DNA from: Oleispirillum sp963678075
Lineage (GTDB): Bacteria; Pseudomonadota; Alphaproteobacteria; Rhodospirillales; Rhodospirillaceae
Direction of reading: 5' to 3'
NCBI GenBank assembly: GCA_963678075.2
Contig: CAXXPK010000008.1
Location: 62,001-126,000, forward strand
Length of the DNA stretch: 64,000 nucleotides
Of the stretch, positions 9,041 through 18,510 are shown piece after piece. The number at the start of each line of letters is the position of its first letter. Position 1 is the stretch's first letter. The notes beneath the pieces were generated by a model. It was given only the letters and a program-made list of their open reading frames with translations, made no database searches and was not told the DNA's origin. Position numbers and translations under genes: made by a program.

Positions 9041-9748
9041 CGCCCCCAGACGAAAGCCGGAATCACCCCAACCGGGGCCATGCCATGACGCGCCGCCAGG
9101 GCGTCGGCATAGATCGCGGCATCGGGCTTGCCGGTGAAGGTGACGGCGCCACCCTCGGCGGCATACAGATCGGCGATATTTTCGGCGCAGACCACGGTCT
9201 TGCCCATGCGGATCACCGCGCGATCGGGATTGGCGCAAATCATCGGCGGCAGCGTCCGGGCGCAGCGCGCCACCAGAGGCGCGTAGGACTCGATCGGGTC
9301 GTCGAAGTCGAACGGCCCGCAGGCGAGAATGAAGTCGGCGTCCGCCGGATCATCGACGGCCACGTAATCCAACCCGGCGAAGAGGGACCGGTCACGGTCC
9401 TAACCGATGAAGAACAAGCGCCGCCCCAGCCCGGCATAACCGGGATCGTCGCGTCGCGCGAGCTTTTGCCGCACCGCTTCACCCGACGAAACGATGGCGT
9501 CATAGGCATCGCGCGGCAGCCCCATGTCCTCCATCGCCGCGACCAGAATTTCGGCCCGGCGCGGCGCGTTGGACAACAGCACCACCCGCTTGCCCAAGCC
9601 CTTCAGGCGCAGCAGAGTGTCGCGCGCGCGCGGATAGGCGGTGACGCCGTCGTGCAGCACCCCCCCAAAGATCCAGGATGAACGCCTCGTAACCATCGGC
9701 GAAGTCGGCAACCCCGCCCAAAACCGGAAACGCCGGCGGCACGATCAC
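9037..9748 (-). pseudogene. HAD-superfamily class IIA hydrolase (TIGR01459-like), broken in three ways
   Basis: This family resembles NagD-type phosphatases; its substrate is unknown. The likely GTG start at 9748 overlaps the pyrD stop and gives PPAFPVLGGVADFADGY, then the nucleophile motif FILDLWG. There a run of seven G (six expected) shifts the frame into VLHDGVTAYPRARDTLLRL. The chain continues to RRLFFIG, where an in-frame TAG at about 9402 interrupts before DRDRSLFAGLDYVAVDD in the same frame. Later, AIYADAL is joined almost directly to the family C-terminus GMAPVGVIPAFVW, so about 70 residues carrying the last HAD motif (GDSLxTD) are missing. The gene is convergent with nadK and coupled to pyrD. 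Confidence 0.75.
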
Positions 9749-10842
9749 GAAGCCACGCCCGGCTGATCGGCGCCCACCGCGTCGGCGACATGGGCGAAGC
9801 CATCGGCCTTCAAACACGCCGCCAGTTTGCGCGCCACCTTCGCCCCCACCGCCGGTCCGTCGAAAACCATGGCGGAGTAGAGCTGCACCAGGGAGGCCCC
9901 GGCACGAATTTTATCATAGGCGTCGGCGCCGCTGGCGATGCCGCCAACCCCGATCAACGGCAGGCGGCCGCGGGTCAGGCGATAGACCTGCGCCAGCACC
10001 TCGGTCGATGCCTGCACCAGCGGCACCCCGGACATCCCACCGGTTTCGGACCTGAGGGGACTTTGCAGTCCGTCGCGGGACCAGGTGGTGTTGCCGACGA
10101 TCAGTCCGTCCACCCCGGCTTCGCCCTGACCCACGGAAAGACCATCGCCCAGCGCCACCGCCGCGATGTCGGCCATATCCTCGGGCGTCAGATCGGGGGC
10201 GATCTTCAACAGCAGCGGCGGACGCCGCACGCCGTTTTTCGCCAAGTCGGCCAGGGCCTCGCGCACGCCGCCCAGAATCTCGATCAGCGGCGCGCGGGAT
10301 TGCAGCGCGCGCAGGCCCGGCGTGTTGGGAGAGGACACGTTGACCGCCAGATAATCGGCATACCGCGCCAGAGCCCTCGCGCCGTTGACATAGTCATCGA
10401 CGGCGCGTTCGGTGTCCTTGTTCTTGCCCAGATTAACGCCGACGATGCCGCGCCTCTGGCGCGCCGCCAAGCGGCCCGCCATCGCCGCCATGCCCTGGTT
10501 GTTGAAGCCCATGCGGTTGATCACCGCGCGGTCCTCGACCAGGCGAAACAGCCGCGGCTTCGGATTGCCGGACTGCGGCAGGGGCGTCACCGACCCCACC
10601 TCGACATAGCCGAAACCTTGCCCCAACACCGCGTCGGCGACCTCGGCATCCTTGTCGAAGCCCGCCGCCAAGCCAACCGGGTTGGGGAAAACTAATCCGA
10701 AGGCCCGGGTTTCCAACACCGAATCGCGCACCGGCGGCGGCGGTGGCACCACCCCCAAGCGCAGCGCCTTGATCGCCAGCTTATGGCCGCACTCGGGGTC
10801 CAACCGCATGATTAGCGGCTTGATCAGGGGATACAGGTCCAT
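9745..10842 (-). CDS. pyrD: Dihydroorotate dehydrogenase (quinone), class 2
   Basis: The product is 365 residues. PyrD oxidises dihydroorotate to orotate with FMN and passes electrons to quinone at the inner membrane, the fourth step of pyrimidine synthesis. Class 2 features are the N-terminal helical extension (YPLIKPLIMRLDPECGH), GLAAGFDKDAEV, NRMGFNNQG, the catalytic Ser loop NVSSPNTPGLR, and GVGGIASGADAYDKIRAGAS for FMN phosphate. The start lies inside the end of the DUF952 gene (19-base overlap), an arrangement common in alphaproteobacteria, and its TGA overlaps the GTG of the HAD gene, suggesting translational coupling. Confidence 0.95.
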   Translation of the reverse strand: MDLYPLIKPLIMRLDPECGHKLAIKALRLGVVPPPPPVRDSVLETRAFGLVFPNPVGLAAGFDKDAEVADAVLGQGFGYVEVGSVTPLPQSGNPKPRLFRLVEDRAVINRMGFNNQGMAAMAGRLAARQRRGIVGVNLGKNKDTERAVDDYVNGARALARYADYLAVNVSSPNTPGLRALQSRAPLIEILGGVREALADLAKNGVRRPPLLLKIAPDLTPEDMADIAAVALGDGLSVGQGEAGVDGLIVGNTTWSRDGLQSPLRSETGGMSGVPLVQASTEVLAQVYRLTRGRLPLIGVGGIASGADAYDKIRAGASLVQLYSAMVFDGPAVGAKVARKLAACLKADGFAHVADAVGADQPGVAS

Positions 10843-11198
10843 CCTTGGGCCTCCGTCGGTTGAGCGGCCTCCCTCAGGAAGCCAAAGTCACGATCGCTCA
10901 TCGTCCGCCACGCGCGCACCGCGCGCCAGGACAGCGACCCGTGAAGATGCGGAAACAACGCACCGCCACGGCTTTCCTCCCACTTCAGGGAAGTGCCCAG
11001 AAACGCCGCTTCCACCGCCATCAGAACCAGGGAGCCGGGCGGCAGGTAGTGGCGCGCTGCGGTCCCCGCGATTTGCGCGACCGTCGAAAAGTGCAGAAAC
11101 CCATCGCGGCGGTCGCCATCGTTCCCGGAAAAATCACCCCTTTCCCGAAACGCCGACCACTCCTCGGGGGAGCACAATCTGAAGATCCATTCATCCAT
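10824..11198 (-). CDS. DUF952 family protein
   Basis: The product is 124 residues from the ATG at 11198 (MDEWIFRLCSPEEW). The family hallmarks are FRERGDFSG, DGFLHFSTVAQI, LVLMAVEA, LKWEESRGG and FPHLHGSLSWRAVRA. DUF952 proteins are small cytosolic proteins of unknown biochemical role, structurally related to ADP-ribosyltransferase-like folds and frequently encoded just before pyrD in alphaproteobacteria, as here. It overlaps the pyrD start by 19 bases. A longer reading from an upstream in-frame start is open but adds 40 residues not typical of the family. Confidence 0.85.
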   Translation of the reverse strand: MDEWIFRLCSPEEWSAFRERGDFSGNDGDRRDGFLHFSTVAQIAGTAARHYLPPGSLVLMAVEAAFLGTSLKWEESRGGALFPHLHGSLSWRAVRAWRTMSDRDFGFLREAAQPTEAQGWTCIP

Positions 11199-11459
11199 TG
11201 CGGCGACACTACGCGTTTTTCCCCGCCGCCTCAAGCCACGCGGAGATTCCACAACCACAACGATTTCGCATTGCATTCCGCGAATCCTGCGGCCCTTTCG
11301 CATTTCGCAGTTGTCCACCGTTGCCGCGAACGAACCCGAAAAACCAAGCGTGGCCAGGGGTTATTCCCCTCCCCCACGCGCACTGCGTCCTGGCATGCCG
11401 GTTGCTGAGTTCCTGTTAAAGAAAAACCAGAACAACAAGAAGCATTCAGGAGGAACACC

Positions 11460-11666
11460 ATGATCACCATTCACACCGCGCCTTTTGGAAGATCAAACGC
11501 TTTCAATCTCTCCCTCGCCCTGGTCGAGGCAATGGGCAACGCGGGACTGACCGTGGTCAGCGCGCAACCGACCCCGGCGATGCTGGAAGCCGGGGCACGC
11601 GCCGCCAACATCGCGCCCGCCGACGCCTATCGCGTTTTCGCGGCGATGATCGGCACCGAAACATGA
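11460..11666 (+). CDS. Small hypothetical protein, 68 residues
   Basis: I do not recognise this protein. It reads MITIHTAPFGRSNAF and then an alanine-rich, mildly amphipathic chain (LALVEAMGNAGLTVVSA, ARAANIAPADAYRVFAAM) with no Cys, signal peptide or membrane segment. It is supported as a real gene by a strong AGGAGG ribosome-binding site 7 bases before the ATG and by a rho-independent terminator 31 bases after the stop. It is monocistronic, between divergent DUF952-pyrD and the aminotransferase gene. The 260 bases upstream hold no other coding frame I can support. Confidence 0.6.
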   Translation: MITIHTAPFGRSNAFNLSLALVEAMGNAGLTVVSAQPTPAMLEAGARAANIAPADAYRVFAAMIGTET

Positions 11667-11697
11667 AGAGGGAAAAGGGTTCCAAGACACCTGTCCC

Positions 11698-11729
11698 CGC
11701 CACCGCCCACGCACGGTGGCGATTTTTTT
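11698..11729 (+). terminator. Rho-independent terminator
   Basis: A perfect 8 bp stem CGCCACCG/CGGTGGCG with an 8-base loop is followed by A and seven T. It ends the transcript of the small gene at 11460-11666. Confidence 0.85.
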
Positions 11730-11820
11730 GACTCCCCAAACGTGACAACTTCGGGAATACGGCGTTATCCTGCCTCTTCCGAACGAGAAACCGCTGTCTT
11801 GGCGCAAGGAACAAACCGGC

Positions 11821-12666
11821 ATGGATACCCTGACGTATTCCTGCGGCGCGTGGTTTGTCGGCACCCCCCCACTGCTTGGCCCGCACGCGCATTCGGTGTG
11901 GCTGGGCTCGGCGGTGTTCGATGGCGCCCGCGCCTTCGACGGCCATGCGCCGGACCTTGACCTGCACTGCGAACGCGTGGTGCGGTCGGCCCGCATGATG
12001 GGCCTCGATCCGGTGCTGACCGGGCCCGAGATCACCGAACCGGCCTGGGACGGCATCGCCCGCTTTCCGGCGGAAACGCATCTGTACGTCTGCCCGCTGT
12101 TTTATGCCGATGCCGGCTTCGTTCTGCCGGACCCGGCCTCGACCCAGTTCGCGCTGACCATCACCGTCTCGCCGCTGGCGAAGCCAACCGGCTTCACCGC
12201 GACGGTCAGCAGCTTCCGCCGCCCGGCGCCCAGCATGGCGCCGACCGGAGCAAAGGCCTCGTGCCCGTACCCCAACGTCGCCCGCGCCTACCGCGAGGCC
12301 CTGCAAAAAGGCTTCGACATCGGGGTCAGCCTGGACCCCGACGGCAACGTCGCGGAATTTTCCTTCACCAACCTGTTCTGCGCCAAGGACGGGCGGGTAT
12401 TCACCCCCGCCACCAACGGCACCTTCCTGAACGGCCTGACGCGGCAACGGGTGATCCAACTGCTGCGCGACGACGGGCTGGCGGTCGAGGAAACCACCCT
12501 GACCATCCAGGACGTGATGTCCGCCGACGAGGTCTTCGCCACCGGCAACTATCAAAAGGTTTCCTGGTGCCGCGAAATCGACGGCACGGCCTTCGCCAAG
12601 GGTCCGGTCTGCGAACGGGCGCGGCGCCTGTACTGGGCCTTCGCGCGCGGCGAAGACGACCGGTAA
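11821..12666 (+). CDS. Class IV PLP-dependent aminotransferase (branched-chain aminotransferase-like)
   Basis: The product is 281 residues, in the IlvE/DAT/ADC-lyase fold. Family landmarks are the N-terminal SVWLGSAVFDGARAFDG segment, the Schiff-base Lys in GAKASCPYPNVARAYREA (about residue 144), EFSFTNLFCAKDGRVFTP, LNGLTRQRVIQLL and the TGNYQKVS loop near the PLP phosphate. It probably transfers amino groups between a branched-chain or related amino acid and 2-oxoglutarate in the cytosol. The sequence is closer to the shorter alphaproteobacterial IlvE-like branch than to classical IlvE, so the exact substrate is uncertain. It has its own AAGGAA ribosome-binding site, follows a terminator and appears intact. 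Confidence 0.85.
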   Translation: MDTLTYSCGAWFVGTPPLLGPHAHSVWLGSAVFDGARAFDGHAPDLDLHCERVVRSARMMGLDPVLTGPEITEPAWDGIARFPAETHLYVCPLFYADAGFVLPDPASTQFALTITVSPLAKPTGFTATVSSFRRPAPSMAPTGAKASCPYPNVARAYREALQKGFDIGVSLDPDGNVAEFSFTNLFCAKDGRVFTPATNGTFLNGLTRQRVIQLLRDDGLAVEETTLTIQDVMSADEVFATGNYQKVSWCREIDGTAFAKGPVCERARRLYWAFARGEDDR

Positions 12667-12775
12667 AACCACCAAAAATCTCGCGAGCCCCTTTGAATTC
12701 CGAATAAATGAGATTGAGACGCAATTTCAACAGGAGTATCGTCTGGGACAGCAGCCTCCTTTCGGAAAAGATGAA

Positions 12776-13449
12776 ATGGGTACGAAAAGCCGTCCGATCA
12801 TCACCTCCCGCCCGATGATGCTGACCCTCGCCGCCGGCACCGTCCTTCTGGTTTCGGCCATAGTCAACCGACGATGGAACGACTGGGGCGCGCTGATCTG
12901 GCTGGGGCCTTCATCCTCACCGGCGTCATTCGCACGCCCCATGCGGTGCGCAACCGGCGAAACGTCGTCGTCGGCACCCACGCCGGAAGAAAAGACAAAC
13001 CCCTTCTCGTCGCGATGTTCCTGGCGATGATGATCCTGCCGCTCGTCCATCTGGCGACCGGCGCATTCGACTTCGCCGACTACGTCTTGCCGACCTGGTC
13101 CACCGCCGTCGGCGCCGCCCTTCAGTTTCCGGCGCTTTGGCTGTTCTGGCGCAGCCATGCCGACCTTGGACACAATTGGAGTCCCTGTCTGGAAATCCGC
13201 CGGGAGCACGATCTGGTCACGACGGGAATCTACGCCCGCATCCGTCACCCGATGTACGCCTCCATCTGGCTTTCGGTTTTCAGCCAGAGCCTGCTTCTGC
13301 CCAATTGGATCGCGGGATTCCTGGCGATTCCCGCTTTCGCCGCCATGTGGCTTCTGCGGGTGTCGGAGGAAGAGGCGATGATGCGCCTGCGCTTCGGCGA
13401 GGCCTATAATGCCTACGCGGCGCACACCGGACGGCTGTTTCCCCGCTGA
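12776..13449 (+). pseudogene. Isoprenylcysteine carboxyl methyltransferase-family membrane protein, frameshifted
   Basis: The C-terminal two thirds show the ICMT/PEMT-like methyltransferase signature: HNWSPCLEIRREHDLVTTG, YARIRHPMYASIW and EEEAMMRLRFGEAYNAYAAH, with three or four hydrophobic segments. Such proteins are inner-membrane SAM-dependent methyltransferases, in bacteria mostly of unknown substrate. The N-terminus (MGTKSRPIITSRPMMLTL, ALIWLG) is in another frame; at 12905-12908 a run of four G where five are needed explains the shift into AFILTGVIRTPHAVRNRR. A single-base deletion is therefore all that separates this from an intact gene of about 225 residues; sequencing error is a real possibility. 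Confidence 0.75.
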
Positions 13450-13549
13450 GCGGCGGCAACGCCGCCGCCGCCGCGCGAAGATCTTTACCCGGAATATTTT
13501 GAGGAACGGGGTGTGCGAGGGGGCCGAGCCCGCTCGCACAGCTTTGGCT

Positions 13550-15154
13550 TTACGCCAGCGTCTCGCCCGCGATTGCCTTATCCAGAAGGGCCAGGCTTTC
13601 GGTCATGCCGTAGAGGGCGAAGAACGACCCCATGCGCGGCCCGGTATCCTGCCCCAGCAGAATTTGATAGAGGGCCTGAAACCACGCCTTCAGATCGGCG
13701 AAGCAGGGATGCGCCTTGCCCACCTCGTAAACGATGGTTTGCAGTGCCTCGGGCCCGGCATCGGCGGGCTGCCCCGCCAGTGCGTCGCGCAGTTGCCGCA
13801 GCGCCGCGACCTCGTCGGGCGAGGGCTTGCGGAAGGACTTCTTCGGCAGCACGAAATCACGGTAATAGGCAATGGCGCACCGCACCAAGCTGTCCAGGAA
13901 CGGCATCGCCGCCGGAGCCGCGCCCGGCGCATAACGGCTGATGTACTGCCAGATCACCGCCGGATCGTCGGAATAGCAGACCGAAACCAGATTCAGCAGC
14001 ATCGAAAAACCGATGCCCTCGGCCTCCCGCGGCGGATGTCCGGCGTGGATGTGCCAAGCCGGGTTGTTCAGACGCTCCGCATCGGTCTGGCGCGGAAACG
14101 CGGCGACAAAGCTTTGATATTCGTCAACGGCACGCGGAATGACGTCGAAGTACAGGCGCTTCGCCGCCTTCGGCTTCTGGTACATGAACAGCGACAGGCT
14201 TTCCGGCGGCGCATAGGTCAGCCATTCCTCGACCGCCAGACCGTTGCCCCGCGATTTGGAAATCTTTTCCCCCTTGTCGTCAAGAAACAGTTCATAGGTC
14301 AGGTTCTGCGGCGGCGTCCCGTCCAGAATACGGACGATGCGGCTGGCCAGTTTCACCGAATCGATCAGATCCTTGCCCGACATCTCGTAATCGACGCCCA
14401 AGGCCGCCCATCGCATCGCCCAGTCCGCCTTCCACTGCAGCTTGACAGCGCCGCCGGTGACCGGGGTCTCGATCAGCTTGCCGTCGTCGCGGCAATAGAC
14501 GATGGTCCCCGCCGCCGCGTCGATTTCCACCACCGGCACCTGCAGGACGACGCCGGTTTCCGGGCAAATCGGCAGGAAAGGGCTATAGGTCGCCTGACGT
14601 TCCGCGCCCAGGGTCGGCAGCACCACGGCCCGCACCTCGTCATGATGGGCCAGCACCTTCAGCAGGGTCGCGTCGAAACGACCGCTGGTATACCAGTCGG
14701 TCGAGCTTTGGAATTCGTATTCGAACCCGAAGGAGTCGAGGAACGCCCGCAGACGCGCGTTGTTGTGATGACCGAAACTTTCGTGGGTGCCGAAGGGATC
14801 GGGAATGCGGGTCAACGGCTTGCCCAAATGGGGGCGCACCAGTTCCTTGTTGGGAATGTTGTCCGGCACCTTGCGCAGACCATCCATGTCGTCGGAAAAG
14901 GCGAACAGCCGGGTCTTGATGCCGGACGCGATCACCTGCAACGCCTTGCGCACCATGGTGGTGCGCACCACCTCGCCGAAGGTGCCGATGTGCGGCAGGC
15001 CGGACGGGCCATAGCCGGTCTCGAACAGCACATAACCTTTATCGCCGCCTTCGTTCCCCTTGCCCCGTTTGACCAGCCGGTTTTCCAGAAGCGCCTTGGC
15101 TTCCTGGAACGGCCAGGCATTGGAGGAAAGGGCGGCGGCAACAAGGTCGGACAT
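13550..15154 (-). CDS. lysK: Lysine--tRNA ligase, class I
   Basis: The product is 534 residues. It charges tRNA-Lys with lysine using ATP. Unlike the class II enzyme of most bacteria this is the archaeal-type class I enzyme usual in alphaproteobacteria: HIGH-like PHIG at residues 54-57 and KMSKS-like KISKS at 297-301, in a Rossmann catalytic core, with an alpha-helical anticodon-binding C-terminus. No second lysyl-tRNA synthetase is in the window, so it is presumably essential. It is intact, ends in TAA and stands alone between the frameshifted methyltransferase and the GGDEF-EAL remnant. Confidence 0.95.
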   Translation of the reverse strand: MSDLVAAALSSNAWPFQEAKALLENRLVKRGKGNEGGDKGYVLFETGYGPSGLPHIGTFGEVVRTTMVRKALQVIASGIKTRLFAFSDDMDGLRKVPDNIPNKELVRPHLGKPLTRIPDPFGTHESFGHHNNARLRAFLDSFGFEYEFQSSTDWYTSGRFDATLLKVLAHHDEVRAVVLPTLGAERQATYSPFLPICPETGVVLQVPVVEIDAAAGTIVYCRDDGKLIETPVTGGAVKLQWKADWAMRWAALGVDYEMSGKDLIDSVKLASRIVRILDGTPPQNLTYELFLDDKGEKISKSRGNGLAVEEWLTYAPPESLSLFMYQKPKAAKRLYFDVIPRAVDEYQSFVAAFPRQTDAERLNNPAWHIHAGHPPREAEGIGFSMLLNLVSVCYSDDPAVIWQYISRYAPGAAPAAMPFLDSLVRCAIAYYRDFVLPKKSFRKPSPDEVAALRQLRDALAGQPADAGPEALQTIVYEVGKAHPCFADLKAWFQALYQILLGQDTGPRMGSFFALYGMTESLALLDKAIAGETLA

Positions 15155-15258
15155 GATCGGCGGTCTTTCAAAAAATCACGGAAGGCAGCGAGGCTAGGCA
15201 AACCACGCCTTGAAGTCAAATGGATGCGTGGAAAACCGCGAAAACCAAGGCCAATGGA

Positions 15259-16336
15259 TCAAACACGGCCACTTGAAAGCGCGTTCAGGAAAACATCGCC
15301 CGGAACCGGCCGTCCGAACAAATAGCCCTGGGCGAAATCGCACTGTTTCAACCGCAGCAAGGCGGCGGCCTCCTCGGTCTCGACACCCTCGGCCACCACC
15401 GTCAGCTTCAGGGTATGGGCCATCTGGATGATGGCGCGGATAATCGCCGCGTCCTCGCCATCGCGACACAGATCGCGAATAAAGGACTGATCGATCTTCA
15501 ACCGATCCACCCGGAACCGCTTCAAATAGGCCAAACTGGAATAGCCGGTCCCAAAGTCGTCGATCGACAGACGCACCCCCAGGGCGCTCAGCCTTCTGGC
15601 CAACGCCATCGCCACATCGACGTTGTGCATCAACATGGATTCGGTCAGTTCCAGTTCCAGCCGTTCCGGCGCCAACCCACTGTCGGCCAGGGCCGCGACC
15701 ACCGTTTCCTCCAGATTGCCGCGCAGGAATTGCAGAGCGGACAGGTTCACCGCCACGGTGGGGGCGGCTTCCCCGCCCGGCCAGGCCGCCGCCTGCCGGC
15801 AAGCCTCGCGCAGCACCCATTCCCCGATCGGAATGATCAGTCCGCCGTCCTCGGCAATCGGGATGAACTCGGCCGGCAGCACCAGCCCCCTGTCGGGGCG
15901 TTGCCGGCGGACCAGGGCTTCCGCCCCCACCACGCGCGCCCCGTCCATCGTCACCAGGGGCTGAAAGAACAGCCGGAACTCGCCACGATCCAGGGCACGC
16001 TGCAACCCGCTCCGCAAGTCCAGATGCGCCATCGCATCCGCGTTCATCTGCTCGGTGAAGAAGCGATAGGTGCTGCGTCCGCTCTGCTTGGCGTGATACA
16101 TCGCGGTATCCGCCTTCTTCAACAAGGTCTCGAAATCGTTGCCGTCGTCGGGATAGATGACGACCCCGGTCGATACCGTTGACGAAATTTCCTTGTCGCG
16201 AACCATCATCGGGGCGGCCACCGCGTCCTGAATCTTGGCCACCACCTCGGTCACCGCGTCGGCATCACGCATGTCGTTCAACAGGATCACGAATTCGTCG
16301 CCCCCCAAACGACAGACCGTGTCGCTTTCCCTTAGG
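15259..16336 (-). pseudogene. Sensor-GGDEF-EAL protein, C-terminal part (GGDEF motif to EAL), split off by IS insertion
   Basis: This is the 3' portion of one large gene that once ran from 18510 to 15259. It begins in the GGDEF domain just before GGDEFVILLNDMRD and continues through a complete EAL domain: EALVRRQRP, AVNLSALQF, LELTESMLM, IDDFGTGYSSLAYL, VDRLKIDQSF and VAEGVETEEAA. GGDEF and EAL domains make and degrade cyclic di-GMP. Removing the IS (16337-16995) and one copy of its TA target duplication rejoins the frame exactly as RRTLRESDTVCRLGGDEF, proving the split was made by transposition. Alone this part has no start or sensor. It could be expressed only from an IS-derived promoter. 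Confidence 0.88.
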
Positions 16337-16995
16337 CGCAGGCCCCATTAAATTATTGCCAGGCAGATCGGCGGCTGATTCACTCATGGGAGGGAGGACC
16401 CCATCCATGAGTGATCTGTTTTGGTTGTCAGAGAGGCAGTTGGCGAAGATCGAGCCGCATTTCCCGCTATCGCATGGCGTGCCGCGGGTTGATGATCGAT
16501 GCAACCCACCTGAAAGCTCATCGGACCGCCGCGAGCCTCTATAAAAAGGGGCTCTTGCCCGATGTATCGGACGCACAAAAGGCGGGCTGAACTCCAAGCT
16601 TCATGCGGTTTGCGACGGACAAGGAAGGCCCCTCATCCTGCTGCTCAGCGAGGGGTAAATGAGCGATTACAAAGGCGCGATGCTGTTGCTCGACCCATTT
16701 TCCAAGGCCAACGTCCTGATCGCCGACAAGGGCTATGACGGTGATCCTCTTCGAGAGGCTTTGACACAGCGAGGGATCGCTACATGCATCCCGCCAATGC
16801 GTCATCGCAAAACCCAGCACGCTTACGACAAAACCCTCTATCGCCAGCGTCATAGGATCGAGAACCTCTTCGCTCGCCTCAAGGATTGGCGGCGTATCCA
16901 CACCCGATATGACCAATGCGCGGATATCTTCTTTGCCGCCGTCATCATCGCGGTACTCCTCCTCTTCTGGATCGAACCTTAATGAGTCCTGAGCC
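16337..16995 (+). mobile_element. IS5-family (IS427-like) element, copy 1, internally deleted, 659 bp
   Basis: Terminal inverted repeats are GGCTCAGGACTCATTAA-like (left copy has three mismatches) and the target is TA, present on both sides. The transposase starts at 16407 (MSDLFWLSERQLAKIEPHF). At 16487-16498 the sequence GGTTGATGATCG jumps from VPRVDD directly to the codons for ATHLKAHRT; copy 2 shows that 185 bases between two copies of this 12-mer are missing. Later a TAA replaces the expected Gln codon between LLSEG and MSDYKGAMLLLD. The C-terminal DDE part, YRQRHRIENLFARLKDWRR, is present. The transposase is dead in this copy. It interrupts a GGDEF domain. Confidence 0.93.
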
Positions 16996-16997
16996 TA

Positions 16998-17760
16998 GTG
17001 TTCTGCGCAGGCGCCCCGCCATCTGCCGCAACAGGTCATCCCCCGCCGGATGCTCCAGCGAATCATTGATGGTCTTGAACTGATCCAGATCCAAAAACAA
17101 CATCGCCATGCGCTGCCCCAGCCGATCGGCCAGGGCGATGGCCTGCTCCACCCGATCTTGCAGCAGAACGCGGTTGGGCAGTTCGGTCAGCGGATCGTGA
17201 TGCGCCAGAAACGCCTCGCGCGCTTGCGCCGCCTTACGCTCGGCAATGTCGCGCGCCACCACCAGCATGCGTTCCTGCCCGCCATCCAACCGGGCCAACC
17301 GCATCGAGACTTCGACCCAGAACAATTTCCCGTCCCAGGTCTTGGCATGCCATTCAAAAACCTGGGGAACGCCGCTTTCCGCTTTGTGTCCCCAGGACAA
17401 CGCATCGTCACGGGAATAAGGCGGCTTCCCTTCGCTGATCTGTTCGGCGGTAACCTGCTCGGACGGAAGATCGCCAAGATTGTACATCTCTCGCGCGCGG
17501 CGGTTGAGCATCAGGATTGCCGTGCTGTTCACATCGTGAATGAAAATCGCATCGTTCACATTGTCGAAAATCGCGCGGAACCGTTCCTCGCTCAACGCCA
17601 GGTCGTCCAACGCCAGGGTCAGACTGCGGGTCTTGGCCGCCACCCTGCGGTGCAGGGTTCGATTCCAGACCAACAGCACGACGACGAAGGCCAGCGCCAC
17701 CAGCAGATATTTTCCCATTTCCCGCAGCGCCTGGACCCGCCCATTCATGGCGACCCCCAA
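16998..17760 (-). pseudogene. Sensor-GGDEF-EAL protein, middle part (TM, PAS, first half of GGDEF)
   Basis: This stretch continues the solute-binding domain at 17761 in the same reading frame; the two are separated only by an in-frame TGA at 17763-17761, in a position where relatives have Trp before the membrane helix (VIEKR-stop-LGVAMNGRV). It encodes a membrane helix (KYLLVALAFVVVLLVWN), a short coiled coil, a PAS domain (FRAIFDNVNDAIFIHD ... ISEGKPPYSRDDA ... VVARDIAERK) and the first half of GGDEF (HHDPLTELPNRVLLQDRVEQ, AMLFLDLDQFKTINDSLEH) up to the IS at 16995. A fresh start at an internal ATG would give a cytosolic PAS fragment without the GGDEF active site. Confidence 0.85.
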
Positions 17761-18510
17761 TCAACGCTTTTCGATGACGCGGCGTTCCTGGGGACTGATG
17801 CGCGCGAAGCCATCGCGCACGGTCGCCATCATGGCCCCATCGCCCTTGCGCGCCGCCCAATGGAACTGCCCCGTGTAAAGAGGCGGCGTGTGACGAATCA
17901 GAGTCTGGTCCCCCTTTTTATAGGTCAGATACTGGGCGAGTGGCACATCGATACAGGCAACCAAGGTTTCGCGCGCCGCCAGGGCGTCGATGATCGATTC
18001 GTAATTCGGATAGGCGCGAATGCTGGTGATGCCGCGTTCCGCCAACCAGCCGATGCAGGCGTCCCCGGCCTTTACCCCGACCGTGAAGCCGCGCAAGGAC
18101 TCCGCGTCGCTGATTCCCGACAGATCATGATGGAAGAAAATCGCCACGTCCAACGTGGCATAGGGGGCGGAAAAGGCCAGCGTTTCTTCCCGCTTCGGGG
18201 TCAGAAAAAGGGTGTCGATGACATCGGCCCGCCCCTCGTCCATGCGCTTTTGGGCAATTCCCCAGTCAACCGCCTGCAAATCGACGGCAATGCCGGTGCG
18301 AACCGACCACAGCATCCAAAGATCATTCAGAATGCCCCGCAACTGGCCGTTTTCATCGCGAAAGATATAAGGCGGATAGTTGTCGTCGAGAACGACCGCG
18401 ATCGAGGCCGGGCGGGCATCACTCCCCCGCTCCCGCGCCACGGCGGGAACCGCAGCAAGCAGCAGAAACATCCAGATCAGACCGACGACGCGCCACCGCT
18501 CGTTCACCAT
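17761..18510 (-). pseudogene. Sensor-GGDEF-EAL protein, N-terminal periplasmic solute-binding (SBP_bac_3) domain
   Basis: From the ATG at 18510, with GGAGGGGG upstream, the product has a signal sequence (MVNERWRVVGLIWMFLLLAA, cleavage after AVA) and a complete family 3 extracellular solute-binding domain (DDNYPPYIFRDENGQLRGIL, VDWGIAQKRMDEGRADVID, TPKREETLAFSAPY, SLRGFTVGVKAGDAC). In the intact parent this would be a periplasmic ligand sensor feeding a cytoplasmic PAS-GGDEF-EAL output. The in-frame TGA at 17761 stops it just before the membrane helix, so this piece would be released as a free periplasmic protein if expressed. The start lies inside the over-long oadA reading frame. Confidence 0.8.

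Noticed and set aside
17656..17666. GGTTCGATTCC, resembling a tRNA T-loop
   Set aside because: It lies inside the coding sequence of the sensor protein (codons for WNRTLH on the other strand) and no cloverleaf can be drawn around it.
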